Shown in pieces: positions 53,086 through 63,323 of a DNA stretch of 64,000 nucleotides; the first letter of the stretch is position 1, and each line of letters opens with the position of its first letter. Made by a program: the position numbers and the translations under genes. The notes under the pieces were generated by a model that made no database searches, was not told the DNA's origin, and saw only the letters and a list, made by a program, of their open reading frames with translations. The stretch is from Carnimonas bestiolae (GTDB lineage: Bacteria > Pseudomonadota > Gammaproteobacteria > Pseudomonadales > Halomonadaceae), in assembly GCF_051251125.1 (NCBI RefSeq), contig NZ_JBPCZL010000012.1; one strand, written 5' to 3'.

Positions 53086-55317
53086 ATGCAGGAAGATATA
53101 CGGCAGCCGTCCAAGCGGGCGAGGGCTGCTTGGCGGCGCATCAGTGGTTGGTCAGCGGGCTGTGCGCTCATGGTGGGGTCGCCGCTGGCGTTAGCGCAGC
53201 AGAGCGACGCGTCCGCAAGCGCTGCCGATCAAGGCCCGGCAACGGCGATGGATACGGTGGTCGTTACCGCCAAGGGATTTGTGGCGGGCGGTGATCAGCC
53301 GGTGCCGGTACACGATGGCTCCAATGGGCAAATTGCTACCGGTGGTCGGCTGGGCGTGCTGGGGGAGCAAGATGCCTTCGACGTACCGTTCAATATTGTG
53401 TCGTATACCGCCAAGCGAGTGGAAGATAAGCAGGCGCACACGCTGGGCGCTGCGTTGCGCGGTGATCCGGGGGTGCAGATCGGCAGCGGGTACGGCAACA
53501 ATTCGCAAACGTTCCATATTCGCGGCTTCGAACTGACCGGAGATGACGTTTCCTATGGCGGACTGTACGGCTTGCTGCCTCGCCAATTGGTCAATCCGAT
53601 TGGTGCTGAGCGCGTCGAAGTATTCAAGGGTGCCAGTGCGTTTCTTAACGGTGTGTCGCCAAGCGGCAGCGGCGTAGGCGGCTCGGTGAACATCGAGCCG
53701 AAGCGCGCGGAAGATACGCCGCTATTTAGAACGACGGTGGGCTATAACACCGATGATTATCGCTATGCAGCGATTGATGCCGGCAGACGCTTTGGCGATG
53801 ACAAAGAGTGGGGCGTGCGCCTTAACGCCATGCACGGTACCGGCGACACGCCGATTAACGGTGATGATGATAACCGTAATAAAGCGTACACCCTGGGGCT
53901 CGATTACCGCGGTAGCCGCTTGCGCAGCTCCATCGATGTTGGCTACGAGCGTGACACGCTGAAAGGCAATCGCGGCGGTATTTACCTGGGGCAGGGGCTG
54001 GATGCGATGCCCACTGCGCCCTCTGCTCACACCAACTACACGCCCGACTGGAACTATTCACGGCTCGAATCGACCTACGGCATGTGGCGTGGCGAGTACG
54101 ACTTCAGCGATGACTGGACGGGCTATGCGGGCTTTGGTTTCAGCAAAGCACACGAGTTCAGTCGTGCTGGGGTGCCTTCGGTCGTTAATTCCAATGGTGA
54201 TGCGACCTTCGGCATGCCGATGGACACCCATCACGATGAGAAGCACTTCACCTATCAAACCGGCGTACGCGGTCATTTCGATACCGGCGCGGTCGCTCAT
54301 GCAGTGAACCTCGGCTTCTCGGGTGCCGTGTCGCGCAGCTATAACGCCTATACCTTCGGTAGCGTTGGCTCAGGCGCGAACAACAATATTCATGCGCCCT
54401 CTGATGTAGCGCTAAACCACCCTGCGCCGACCGGTGACCCCAGCCTGGCCTCGCGTACGCGTGCCAACGGCATATCGCTTTCCGACACGGCATCATTGTT
54501 CGACGATCAGCTGAAGCTAACGGCGGGCGTACGCTATCAGCAGCTGACGGTGCGTAACTGGGATCTTAGTGGTACGCCCACGTCTGATTTCAACGACAAC
54601 GGCTATACCCCCATGTACGGGGTGGTGTATCAGCCAACCGAACATCTATCGCTGTATGCCAACTATATTCAGTCGCTGCAGGCGGGCCCTCAAGTGCCGC
54701 TGGATTCAAATAATTATCCCAATGCCGGACAAACGCTGGGCATCGTGCGCTCCAAGCAGTACGAAACCGGCATCAAGCTGGATTACGAGAAGGTGGGCGG
54801 GGCGCTCAGCGCATTTCGCATCGAGCAGCCCAACGCCTCGGGAAATGGCACCAGCTACGGGTTGGATGGCAAGAAGACCGTCAAAGGGCTCGAGCTTAGC
54901 GGCTTCGGCGAGCCGGTCGATGGCTGGCATATCATGGGCGGCGTTACTTATATGAATGCTGACCTGAAAGGCACTAACGACCACGATGGCAATGATCCCA
55001 TAGGGGTGCCTAAGTACTACGCCACGCTCAGCAATAGCTGGGAGGTGCCGGGCGTGAATGGTTTGGCGCTGACCAGCGATGTGATTCGTTCAGGCTCGCA
55101 GTTTGCCGATGACGGCAACCGCTATCGCCTGCGTCCTTGGACACGGCTGGATGCCGGGCTGCGCTATCAGGCGTCGCTGTCGGGCACGCCGGTGACGCTG
55201 CGCGCCAACGTCGATAACCTGACCAATAATGGTTACTGGGATGCGGCTAATCAGAGCGGCTACGTCACCATGGGTACACCGCGTACCCTGCGGTTGTCGG
55301 CCTCGTTTGATCTTTGA
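53086..55317 (+). CDS. TonB-dependent siderophore receptor
   Basis: A 743-residue outer-membrane beta-barrel that takes up ferric siderophores with TonB energy. After a signal peptide (about residues 1-38), MDTVVVTAKG is the TonB-box region. The plug domain has TLGAALRGDPGVQIGSG, FHIRGFELTGDDV and GAERVEVFKGASAFLNG. The barrel ends with LRLSASFDL and its terminal aromatic plus hydrophobic residue. The plug resembles hydroxamate or mixed siderophore receptors more than FepA, so whether it takes up the product of the adjacent ent genes is open. The gene is divergent from entF across a Fur-like site. Confidence 0.9.
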   Translation: MQEDIRQPSKRARAAWRRISGWSAGCALMVGSPLALAQQSDASASAADQGPATAMDTVVVTAKGFVAGGDQPVPVHDGSNGQIATGGRLGVLGEQDAFDVPFNIVSYTAKRVEDKQAHTLGAALRGDPGVQIGSGYGNNSQTFHIRGFELTGDDVSYGGLYGLLPRQLVNPIGAERVEVFKGASAFLNGVSPSGSGVGGSVNIEPKRAEDTPLFRTTVGYNTDDYRYAAIDAGRRFGDDKEWGVRLNAMHGTGDTPINGDDDNRNKAYTLGLDYRGSRLRSSIDVGYERDTLKGNRGGIYLGQGLDAMPTAPSAHTNYTPDWNYSRLESTYGMWRGEYDFSDDWTGYAGFGFSKAHEFSRAGVPSVVNSNGDATFGMPMDTHHDEKHFTYQTGVRGHFDTGAVAHAVNLGFSGAVSRSYNAYTFGSVGSGANNNIHAPSDVALNHPAPTGDPSLASRTRANGISLSDTASLFDDQLKLTAGVRYQQLTVRNWDLSGTPTSDFNDNGYTPMYGVVYQPTEHLSLYANYIQSLQAGPQVPLDSNNYPNAGQTLGIVRSKQYETGIKLDYEKVGGALSAFRIEQPNASGNGTSYGLDGKKTVKGLELSGFGEPVDGWHIMGGVTYMNADLKGTNDHDGNDPIGVPKYYATLSNSWEVPGVNGLALTSDVIRSGSQFADDGNRYRLRPWTRLDAGLRYQASLSGTPVTLRANVDNLTNNGYWDAANQSGYVTMGTPRTLRLSASFDL

Positions 55318-55443
55318 TGAAAGGCCTGGCGTGCTCTGCGCAACGAGATACGCTGCCCGGCGCGCTTGGCCCACGTGAGTAATGCACGACCTTCTCGACG
55401 GCTGCGAATGCTGTTGATCCTGTCACTCGATAGAGAACCACTT

Positions 55444-56556
55444 ATGACCCGCATATTCTCGAAAGGAAGTTCACGCGCGGCAGCCTTCGGAGCGGCCCTG
55501 GTACTCGGCATGGCATCTACCCACGCAGTAGCGCAGGCATCCAATGCCGAGTCGTCGCCCGCTCAGCAGCAGGCAAGCAGCGCCAGCATCAATAAAAAGG
55601 CGCTCGCCAAAGGGCTCTACGAAACCACCTACAGCGCCAAGCGTAATACCCTTTACGTGGCAGCAGCGCAGCAATTTGGTGATGGAAAGGGTGGCGTAGT
55701 GTTCGCGCTCGATCCCGCTACGCTTGCTCAGAAAGCTGCGTATAAGGTGCCGTTCAAGGCGTTTTCGCTGGCGCTTGATGATCAACGCGGTGAGCTGTTT
55801 ATCGGTAACACCATGGATGCGCGGGTCAGCAAGCTGTCGCTGGATACCGGCAAGGTTGAGGGTGTGCGTCAATTGGCGAGCAAAAAAGCGGGCGAGAAGT
55901 ACTATCCCGTTCATCCGCGCACGCTGCGTTTCGACAGCACCCGCCAGCGGCTCTACGTCACTGCGGTGGCCGCGCCCGGTAAGCTCTACGTGATCGATAC
56001 ACGCAACATGCAACTGCTGAAAACGATCAACGACTTGGGTAAATGGACGGCAGGGCTGGCGCTGGATCCGCAACATCAGCGTGCCTATACCTCCAACTTC
56101 GATGGTCGCATCGACGTGATTGATACCAGCAGTTTCCGCAAGCTGAAGAGCTTCAGCGCTGATGCGGAAAAGCCGACCAATCTAGCGCTCGACGCCGCAG
56201 GCAACCTCTACGTGACCGATCAGCAGAGTGGTGATGTGGTGGTGCTGAATGCCAAATCAGGCGAGCAGCTCAAACGCTTGCACAGCGGCAAGGGCGCGCT
56301 GGCATTGAGCTTTGCCAAGCAGGGCAAGGTACTGCTGGTCACCAATCGCGAAGCGGGCAGCGTTACCGAACTTGATGCTGCGTCGGGCAAAGTGCTGAAC
56401 ACCTTCACGCTGGGTGCCAACCCCAACAGCCTGACGGTCGATGAGCAACACGGTGCGGTATTCGTGACCATCAAGCAGGAGTTGCAGAAGCCGACCACTC
56501 CCGATGGGGAATGGACAACAGCCAAGCCCGACGAAATCGCGCGAATTGCGCTGTAA
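55444..56556 (+). CDS. YncE-like secreted beta-propeller protein
   Basis: A 370-residue periplasmic protein with a signal peptide (MTRIFSKGSSRAAAFGAALV, cleavage near VAQA) followed by seven-bladed propeller repeats of type LYVIDTRNMQLLKTI, IDVIDTSSFRKLKSF and VVVLNAKSGEQLKRL. E. coli YncE is an iron-regulated single-stranded-DNA-binding propeller encoded next to the TonB receptor gene yncD; here the same pairing recurs. The role in iron uptake is not known. ATG at 55444 is chosen for its signal peptide. A strong terminator follows. Confidence 0.88.
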   Translation: MTRIFSKGSSRAAAFGAALVLGMASTHAVAQASNAESSPAQQQASSASINKKALAKGLYETTYSAKRNTLYVAAAQQFGDGKGGVVFALDPATLAQKAAYKVPFKAFSLALDDQRGELFIGNTMDARVSKLSLDTGKVEGVRQLASKKAGEKYYPVHPRTLRFDSTRQRLYVTAVAAPGKLYVIDTRNMQLLKTINDLGKWTAGLALDPQHQRAYTSNFDGRIDVIDTSSFRKLKSFSADAEKPTNLALDAAGNLYVTDQQSGDVVVLNAKSGEQLKRLHSGKGALALSFAKQGKVLLVTNREAGSVTELDAASGKVLNTFTLGANPNSLTVDEQHGAVFVTIKQELQKPTTPDGEWTTAKPDEIARIAL

Positions 56557-56574
56557 CTCAAGCGCTTGAGACAA

Positions 56575-56606
56575 AAAATCCCGACCAACTGGTCGGGGTT
56601 TTTTTG
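56575..56606 (+). terminator. Rho-independent terminator after the YncE-like gene
   Basis: AAAATCCCGACC (56575-56586) pairs with GGTCGGGGTTTT (56591-56602) around AACT, with one T-G pair, and is followed by more T. Confidence 0.9.
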
Positions 56607-56668
56607 GCGGTGGCATCGGTGGCGTCACGCTCACTGGAGGCCCACAGGCGTGCGGCGTTGGCCCTGCG

Positions 56669-57241
56669 CTATGGCGTAACGCTGTTGCCTTGCCACCTTT
56701 GCCACTCTTCGCGGCTGATCGCCCAAATATCGGTGGGCTGCTGAGGCCCGCTCACGTAGTCCGCCAGCGTTTGCTCGACCAAGTGCATGCCGTGGTGCTT
56801 TGAAAGCTTGCGCGACGCCATGTTAGCGCTGCATTTGCGCGTGATCAGGCGTGGCTGCTTCAGCGTCGTGAACCAGAACTCGGTAACGGCGTCGCAGGCC
56901 TCGGTTGCATACCCCTTGCCTTGCCACTGCGGCGCCACCCATAGCCCGCGATTCTCGGTCGTCGAGAGAGTAAGCGTAATTACGCCGATCAACGTATCAG
57001 GGGCATGCTTCTCGCGCATCGACCACGCCCACATTGAATGTGCATTCACTTCAGGCTCGATCGTCTGTTCGATAAAGTCGCGCGCACCGTTGTCAGGGTA
57101 GGGCCACGGCACCTTGTGGTTAAGATATTTCACTACCTCCCAGTGCGGGAAGCGCTGCTGGATTTGTGCTGCTTCGGCGCGTTCGAGCGGACGCAGCAGC
57201 AGGCGCGCAGTGCTAAGCGAATAGGCATAGGGAAGTGTCAC
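56669..57241 (-). CDS. GNAT-family N-acetyltransferase (RimJ/RimL-like)
   Basis: A 190-residue acetyltransferase. LSTARLLLRPLERAEA is the typical RimJ/RimL opening, and WVAPQWQGKGYATEACDAV carries the acetyl-CoA-binding Q-x-x-G-x-G/A motif. The substrate may be a protein N-terminus or a small amine. It is a lone gene convergent with the YncE-like gene and probably has no link to iron. Confidence 0.88.
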   Translation of the reverse strand: MTLPYAYSLSTARLLLRPLERAEAAQIQQRFPHWEVVKYLNHKVPWPYPDNGARDFIEQTIEPEVNAHSMWAWSMREKHAPDTLIGVITLTLSTTENRGLWVAPQWQGKGYATEACDAVTEFWFTTLKQPRLITRKCSANMASRKLSKHHGMHLVEQTLADYVSGPQQPTDIWAISREEWQRWQGNSVTP

Positions 57242-57441
57242 GTAGCGAGGCTCCTGTGCACAGAAGGCGACGTGATATTAGGTGCTGAAAATGGGCGAAG
57301 TGCAAACCTTTCAACGCAAACGGAAGCTCTGCGGAAAAGCCTCTCGCCGCTGCGAGCCGTTCGCGTGCCGAATTTATCCTGAAAATCAGCTTAATGGTGG
57401 TCTTGAAAATCGCACAGAAGCGGGCGTGTTAACCTGTTTTT

Positions 57442-57464
57442 TCAAATGAAAGAAAATCTCATTT
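57442..57464. other. AT-rich inverted repeat upstream of the SUF regulator
   Basis: CAAATGA (57442-57448) and TCATTTG (57458-57464) form a perfect 7-bp inverted repeat with 9 bp between. It may be an operator; its middle is only a poor Fur match (about 9 of 14). It lies in the 369-bp gap between the acetyltransferase and the SUF regulator, which holds no gene. Confidence 0.35.
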
Positions 57465-57527
57465 GTGTTCGATTGTCGTCAAACGTGCTGCTATTTGATT
57501 ATAAGCGCGATTGATGTCGCTGATAGC

Positions 57528-57562
57528 TTCACAGCGAGGTTAATCAGGACTAAAATAGTCCG
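57528..57562 (+). promoter_or_regulatory. SUF promoter with Rrf2/IscR type 1-like operator
   Basis: GGACTAAAATAGTCC (57548-57562) is a perfect palindrome around AAA. It contains GACTAAAATAGTC, which fits the core of the IscR type 1 site, GACTnnnnTAGTC-like. TTCACA (57528-57533) and TAAAAT (57552-57557) with 18-bp spacing form a plausible promoter whose minus-10 lies inside the palindrome. The regulator encoded at 57611 would then repress its own operon by blocking RNA polymerase. Confidence 0.65.
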
Positions 57563-57610
57563 CAATTAAAGGTCAGCCATGTTCGCCATCGGGGGCAAAA
57601 GGGAGATTCG

Positions 57611-58102
57611 ATGCTGAAACTGTCGAAACTCAGCGATTACGCAGCAGTGGTGCTGGCGCAAATTGCGCGTCAGCCGCAACGGCCGCAGGCTGCTCCCGAG
57701 CTGGCTGAAGAGGTGGGGCTTCCGCGTCCGACCGTCAGTAAAACGCTCAAGCTGTTGCATAAGGCCGGGCTCGTCGAATCGCGGCGCGGCGTGCAAGGCG
57801 GTTATTTGCTGGCACGCAGCGCCGAGCAGATCCGCGTGAGCGATATCATCGCTGCCATTGAAGGGCCGGTAGCGATGACCGCCTGCAGTCACTCCGACCA
57901 CGACTGCGAACTGGCGGCGTTGTGTGGGGTGGCCGATAACTGGCAGCGTGTGTCGCTGGCCATGAGCCAGATGCTCGACAGCATTACCTTGGCCCATTTG
58001 GCGCAGCGCGAGCCGCTGCAGATCATGCCGGCCCGCGCGCTGGCACCTTCGCCAAATACATTTTCGCGGGAGTCGCTGCTGGTCAGTGATGCCGACTCCT
58101 GA
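57611..58102 (+). CDS. Rrf2-family SUF system regulator
   Basis: A 163-residue winged-helix regulator of the Rrf2/IscR superfamily, of the type found at the head of SUF operons in gammaproteobacteria without ISC. LSDYAAVVLAQIA, LPRPTVSKTLKLLHKAGLV and RGVQGGYLLAR are the DNA-binding part. Three cysteines in ACSHSDHDCELAALC are spaced like those that hold the 2Fe-2S cluster in IscR, though the first gap is 6 instead of 5 residues. It should sense Fe-S status and control the operon, probably through the palindrome at 57548. GGGAG precedes the ATG by 5 nt. Confidence 0.9.
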   Translation: MLKLSKLSDYAAVVLAQIARQPQRPQAAPELAEEVGLPRPTVSKTLKLLHKAGLVESRRGVQGGYLLARSAEQIRVSDIIAAIEGPVAMTACSHSDHDCELAALCGVADNWQRVSLAMSQMLDSITLAHLAQREPLQIMPARALAPSPNTFSRESLLVSDADS

Positions 58103-58205
58103 CCGGTACGACGCTTCGTGCGGTTAGTGGACCAACGTAAAACGACCGTGATCACCGAATTTTGCATTACCGAGCCGCAGTTAAGTGCTCGCAGGGGAGA
58201 TGGAA

Positions 58206-59651
<1,446 letters not shown>

Positions 59652-59836
59652 TAACACAGCGACAGGTGGCCGTGTCAGGCGGAGGCGCCATAGCTGGGTA
59701 CCAATGCGCGGTAGCGCTGGCCGCTGGCGCCGCTGATAACGGCCCGATTTATGTTCACGCTCGGCAAGCGCCGGGTACTCTCACGATTCATACAGCGCCG
59801 TGAGGCGCTGAAGTTCGCAGTCAAAGGTTGCACACC
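59652..59836 (+). other. sufB-sufC spacer with perfect hairpin
   Basis: The gap is long for this operon. CAGCGCC (59793-59799) pairs with GGCGCTG (59804-59810) around the stable tetraloop GTGA, 26 nt before sufC. There is no T run, so this is more likely an RNA-processing or stability element than a terminator. No gene is seen here. Confidence 0.5.
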
Positions 59837-60595
59837 ATGCTCGAGATCAAGGATCTGCACGTTTCGATTGAAGATGAAGACAAGCCCATCCTTAAAGGGC
59901 TGAACCTGACCATTCCCAAAGGCGAAGTGCACGCCATCATGGGGCCCAACGGTGCGGGTAAGTCGACGCTGTCGGCGGTGATTGCAGGCAAGGATGGTTA
60001 CGAAGTGACCTCCGGTTCGATCACTTACGAAGGCCAGGATCTGCTCGAGATGGAAGTCGAAGAGCGCGCTCAGGCGGGCATTCTGATGGGCTTCCAGTAT
60101 CCGGTCGAAATTCCCGGTGTGAAGAATATCTATCTGCTGCGCGCAGCGCTTAACGCCAAGCGCGAAGCCGAAGGTAAAGGCGAGATTCCAGCACCTGAAT
60201 TCATGAAGCTGATCAAGGAGAAGAGCGCCTTCATGAAGATGGACAGCGCCTTCTTGCAGCGCGCGGTGAACGAAGGCTTCTCTGGCGGCGAGAAAAAGCG
60301 TAACGAAATCCTGCAAATGCTGGTGCTCGAGCCGAAGCTGGCGCTGCTCGATGAAATCGACTCAGGGCTTGATATCGATGCAATGAAAATCGTCGCCAAA
60401 GGCGTTAACTCGCTGCGTAGCGAAGATCGCTCGATCATGATTGTTACGCACTACCAGCGCCTGCTCGACTACATTACTCCCGATCACGTGCACGTACTGA
60501 TCGACGGTCGGATTGCCCATTCCGGCGATGCCAATCTGGCGCTCGAGCTTGAAAAACGCGGTTACGATTGGGTGACCGAGGAGGCTGAAGCATGA
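59837..60595 (+). CDS. sufC: Fe-S assembly ATPase SufC
   Basis: SufC is the ABC-type ATPase that drives SufBC2D. Walker A is GPNGAGKST near residue 36, the signature is FSGGEKKRNEI and Walker B is LALLDEIDSGLD, the last matching the SufC form without the usual DEP. ATG at 59837 follows AAAGG at 9 nt; a TTG at 59828 is less likely. It overlaps sufD by 4 nt. Confidence 0.96.
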   Translation: MLEIKDLHVSIEDEDKPILKGLNLTIPKGEVHAIMGPNGAGKSTLSAVIAGKDGYEVTSGSITYEGQDLLEMEVEERAQAGILMGFQYPVEIPGVKNIYLLRAALNAKREAEGKGEIPAPEFMKLIKEKSAFMKMDSAFLQRAVNEGFSGGEKKRNEILQMLVLEPKLALLDEIDSGLDIDAMKIVAKGVNSLRSEDRSIMIVTHYQRLLDYITPDHVHVLIDGRIAHSGDANLALELEKRGYDWVTEEAEA

Positions 60596-61932
60596 GTGAT
60601 ACCGCTATTCGTCGCGATGCCCCACAAGGCGCAGCGACCAATGCGGCGCTCGGTCACTTTGATAAGGCATTCAAGGCTCAGACCAGCGCTGGATTGACTG
60701 AACTGCGCCAACACGGCTTCGACCTGTTCGCTGCTCACGGGCTTCCGAGCATCCGTGAAGAAGCGTGGAAGTACACCGATGTGCGCGCGATTGGCAAGGC
60801 AAACTTTGCGCTGGCCAGCTCGCTGCACTCAGCAAACCTCGACGACAGTCAACTGGATATCAATGCGTATCGGTTGGTGTTTGTTGACGGCGTATTCGAT
60901 GCCGAGCGCTCATCGCTGGACGGTCTGCCCGAAGGCGTGACGCTGAGCCCGCTATCGCAGCGTGATGAGCTACCGCAGCAGTTTGGCAGTCAACTGGCAG
61001 CCAACGCAGGCCCGTTTACCGCGCTCAACCAAGCGTTTGCCGGTGAAGGTGTTTACCTTGATGTTGCGCGTAACGTTGAGCTTAACAAGCCTGTGTATGT
61101 ATTGTTCGCGTCGACCGCTGGCGATCAGCAGTGGATGAGCCATCCACGGGTGCTGGTGTCACTGGCCGATAACGCCTCCGCCACGCTGGTGGAGCACTTT
61201 GTCGGCGAAGAGGGCGCTGCCAACTTCACCAATCTGGTCACCGAAGGCACGCTGGCGCGCGGTGCTCGGTTCGATCACTACAAGCTTAATGAAGCCAGTG
61301 ATCAGGATCTGCACGTAGCCAACCTGAAAGTAGAGCAGCGTGGCGACTCACTGTTCAAGCAGCACAACCTGACGCTGGGCGGTAGTCTGGTGCGCAACGA
61401 TATCGACACCGAGCTGAACGGCGAAGGTGCTCAGACCGAGTATCACGGGCTGTTCTTCGTGAAAGGGCGCGGCCATGTGGATAACCATACGGTGGTCAAC
61501 CACAACGTGGCGCGCACCTTCTCCAACGAGAACTACAAGGGCATTCTTAACGACCGCGCTCGCGGGGTGTTCAACGGTCGTGTCTATATCAAACAGGACG
61601 CTCAGCAGGTGCGCGGTTATCAGAACAACGCTAACCTGCTGCTGTCGGATCGTGCCGAGGTCGACACCAAGCCGGAGCTCGAAATATACGCCGACGACGT
61701 GCTGTGTTCGCACGGTGCTTCCACCGGTCAGCTTGATGAAGACGCGGTATTTGCCCTGCGCGCCCGTGGTATTGCCGATGAGCATGCCCGTGCACTGCTG
61801 ACGCTGGCCTTTGCCGGTGAGGTGCTTGAATCAACCGCGATTGCAGCGGTTGCCCAGCGGGTTGAGCGGCGCGTGGCAGGAATGCTGCCCGATCGTTTCG
61901 ATCTCGAAGGACTGGTCGACATCTCCGCCTGA
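60592..61932 (+). CDS. sufD: Fe-S assembly protein SufD
   Basis: SufD pairs with SufB to form the scaffold heterodimer. It shares the SufBD fold with SufB, with EEAWKYTDVRAI near the N-terminus, NRARGVFNGR-like NDRARGVFNGRVYI, and the C-terminal CSHGASTGQLDEDAVF typical of SufD. The length of 446 residues is normal. ATG overlaps the sufC stop (ATGA). A terminator follows 10 bp after the stop. Confidence 0.95.
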   Translation: MSDTAIRRDAPQGAATNAALGHFDKAFKAQTSAGLTELRQHGFDLFAAHGLPSIREEAWKYTDVRAIGKANFALASSLHSANLDDSQLDINAYRLVFVDGVFDAERSSLDGLPEGVTLSPLSQRDELPQQFGSQLAANAGPFTALNQAFAGEGVYLDVARNVELNKPVYVLFASTAGDQQWMSHPRVLVSLADNASATLVEHFVGEEGAANFTNLVTEGTLARGARFDHYKLNEASDQDLHVANLKVEQRGDSLFKQHNLTLGGSLVRNDIDTELNGEGAQTEYHGLFFVKGRGHVDNHTVVNHNVARTFSNENYKGILNDRARGVFNGRVYIKQDAQQVRGYQNNANLLLSDRAEVDTKPELEIYADDVLCSHGASTGQLDEDAVFALRARGIADEHARALLTLAFAGEVLESTAIAAVAQRVERRVAGMLPDRFDLEGLVDISA

Positions 61933-61942
61933 TGGCGGGCGA

Positions 61943-61979
61943 GGGCGGCACCAGCTGATGGTGTCGCCCTTTTTGTTTT
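61943..61979 (+). terminator. Rho-independent terminator between sufD and sufS
   Basis: GGGCGGCACCA (61943-61953) pairs with TGGTGTCGCCC (61959-61969), with one G-T pair and loop GCTGA, and is followed by TTTTTGTTTT. It is as strong as those at the ends of whole units, yet it lies inside the SUF gene set. Confidence 0.85.
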
Positions 61980-62044
61980 GCGATCGCTGTGCCGCCGTCG
62001 ATGTTCAAGGCGCAGCGATACGGTACTAAGTGCGGTGAGGAACC

Positions 62045-63322
62045 ATGATGCAACCCGAAGCCACTGATCAGACACCTTCACAGGGTACTCAGGCCACGTT
62101 CGACGTCGAGGCGCTGCGTGCGCAGTTTCCTATTCTGGCGCGCAAGGTCAACGATGATCGCCCGCTGATCTATTTCGACAATGCCGCGACCAGCCAAACG
62201 CCGCAGGCCGTCATCGACGCGCTCGATAACTACTATCATCGCTATAACGCTAATATTCATCGCGGCCTGCATAGCCTTGCCGACGAGGCGACTGCTGCCT
62301 TTGAGGGCGCTCGCGAGCGCGTGCAACGTCATATCAACGCCAGCGACAAGCGCGAGATCGTGTTCACCCGTGGTACCACCGAGGCGATCAATCTGGTGGC
62401 GCAAAGCTACGGTCGGGCCTTCCTTGAGCAGGGCGATGAAGTCATCATTTCGATGATGGAGCATCACTCCAACATTGTGCCGTGGCAGTTGCTGGCGGCT
62501 GAGCGCGGCGTGGTGGTCAAGGTGATTCCGGTCACCGAATCCGGTGAGCTCGATCTTGAGGCTTACCAGGCGCTGTTGAGCGAGCGCACTCGGCTGGTGT
62601 GTGTCAATCACGTCTCGAACGTGCTCGGCACCATCAACCCCATCCATCAAATTACTGAGTTGGCGCATGCGCACGGCGCCAAGGTACTGGTGGATGGCGC
62701 GCAGGGCTTGCCGCATGCGCAGGTCGATGTGCAGGCGCTCGACGTCGACTTCTACGCCATGTCGGCGCATAAGGTGTATGGCCCTACCGGCATCGGTGCG
62801 CTGTACGCGCGCCTAGAGCTGCTTGAGGCGATGCCGCCATGGCAAGGCGGTGGTGAAATGATTCAGTTGGTCAAACTGGACGGCACCACTACCTTTGCCG
62901 CGCCGCCGCACAAGTTTGAAGCCGGCACCCCGGCTATTGCGGAAGCGGTGGCCTTTGGCGCTGCGCTGGAATGGTTTGAGGCGTTGCCTTTTGCCGCCAT
63001 GGAGGCGTGGGAGCGCCAGCTGACTGCGGCGGTAGAGGCCGAGGTCAATAGCATTGAAGGCGCACGCATCATCGGTACTGCGCCCGGCAAGACCGGCGTT
63101 GTCTCCTTCGTGATCGACGGTGTGCACTCGCAGGACATTGGCCTGCTGATCGATCAGTTTGGCGTTGCCATTCGTACCGGCCATCACTGCGCGCAGCCGC
63201 TACTGGCATCCTACGGGCTCGAGGCCAGCTGCCGCGCGTCGGTGGCGCCCTACAATACCCTGGAAGAAGTGGCCACCTTCGGTGATGCGCTAAGGCGCGT
63301 TGTCGGGATGGTGAGAGATTAA
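62045..63322 (+). CDS. sufS: Cysteine desulfurase SufS
   Basis: SufS takes sulphur from cysteine with pyridoxal phosphate and hands it to the SUF scaffold. The PLP lysine is about Lys243 (MSAHKVYGPTGIG) and the persulfide cysteine about Cys382 (RTGHHCAQPLL); MEHHSN is also intact. The 425 residues include a short extra polar N-terminus. Start ATG may be 62045 or 62048. It is followed at 1 bp by sufT. SufE or SufU is not in the window. Confidence 0.96.
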   Translation: MMQPEATDQTPSQGTQATFDVEALRAQFPILARKVNDDRPLIYFDNAATSQTPQAVIDALDNYYHRYNANIHRGLHSLADEATAAFEGARERVQRHINASDKREIVFTRGTTEAINLVAQSYGRAFLEQGDEVIISMMEHHSNIVPWQLLAAERGVVVKVIPVTESGELDLEAYQALLSERTRLVCVNHVSNVLGTINPIHQITELAHAHGAKVLVDGAQGLPHAQVDVQALDVDFYAMSAHKVYGPTGIGALYARLELLEAMPPWQGGGEMIQLVKLDGTTTFAAPPHKFEAGTPAIAEAVAFGAALEWFEALPFAAMEAWERQLTAAVEAEVNSIEGARIIGTAPGKTGVVSFVIDGVHSQDIGLLIDQFGVAIRTGHHCAQPLLASYGLEASCRASVAPYNTLEEVATFGDALRRVVGMVRD

Positions 63323-63323
63323 T

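Noticed and set aside
57442..57464. Fur box before the SUF regulator
   Set aside because: Only about 9 of 14 positions fit, so I list it just as an inverted repeat.
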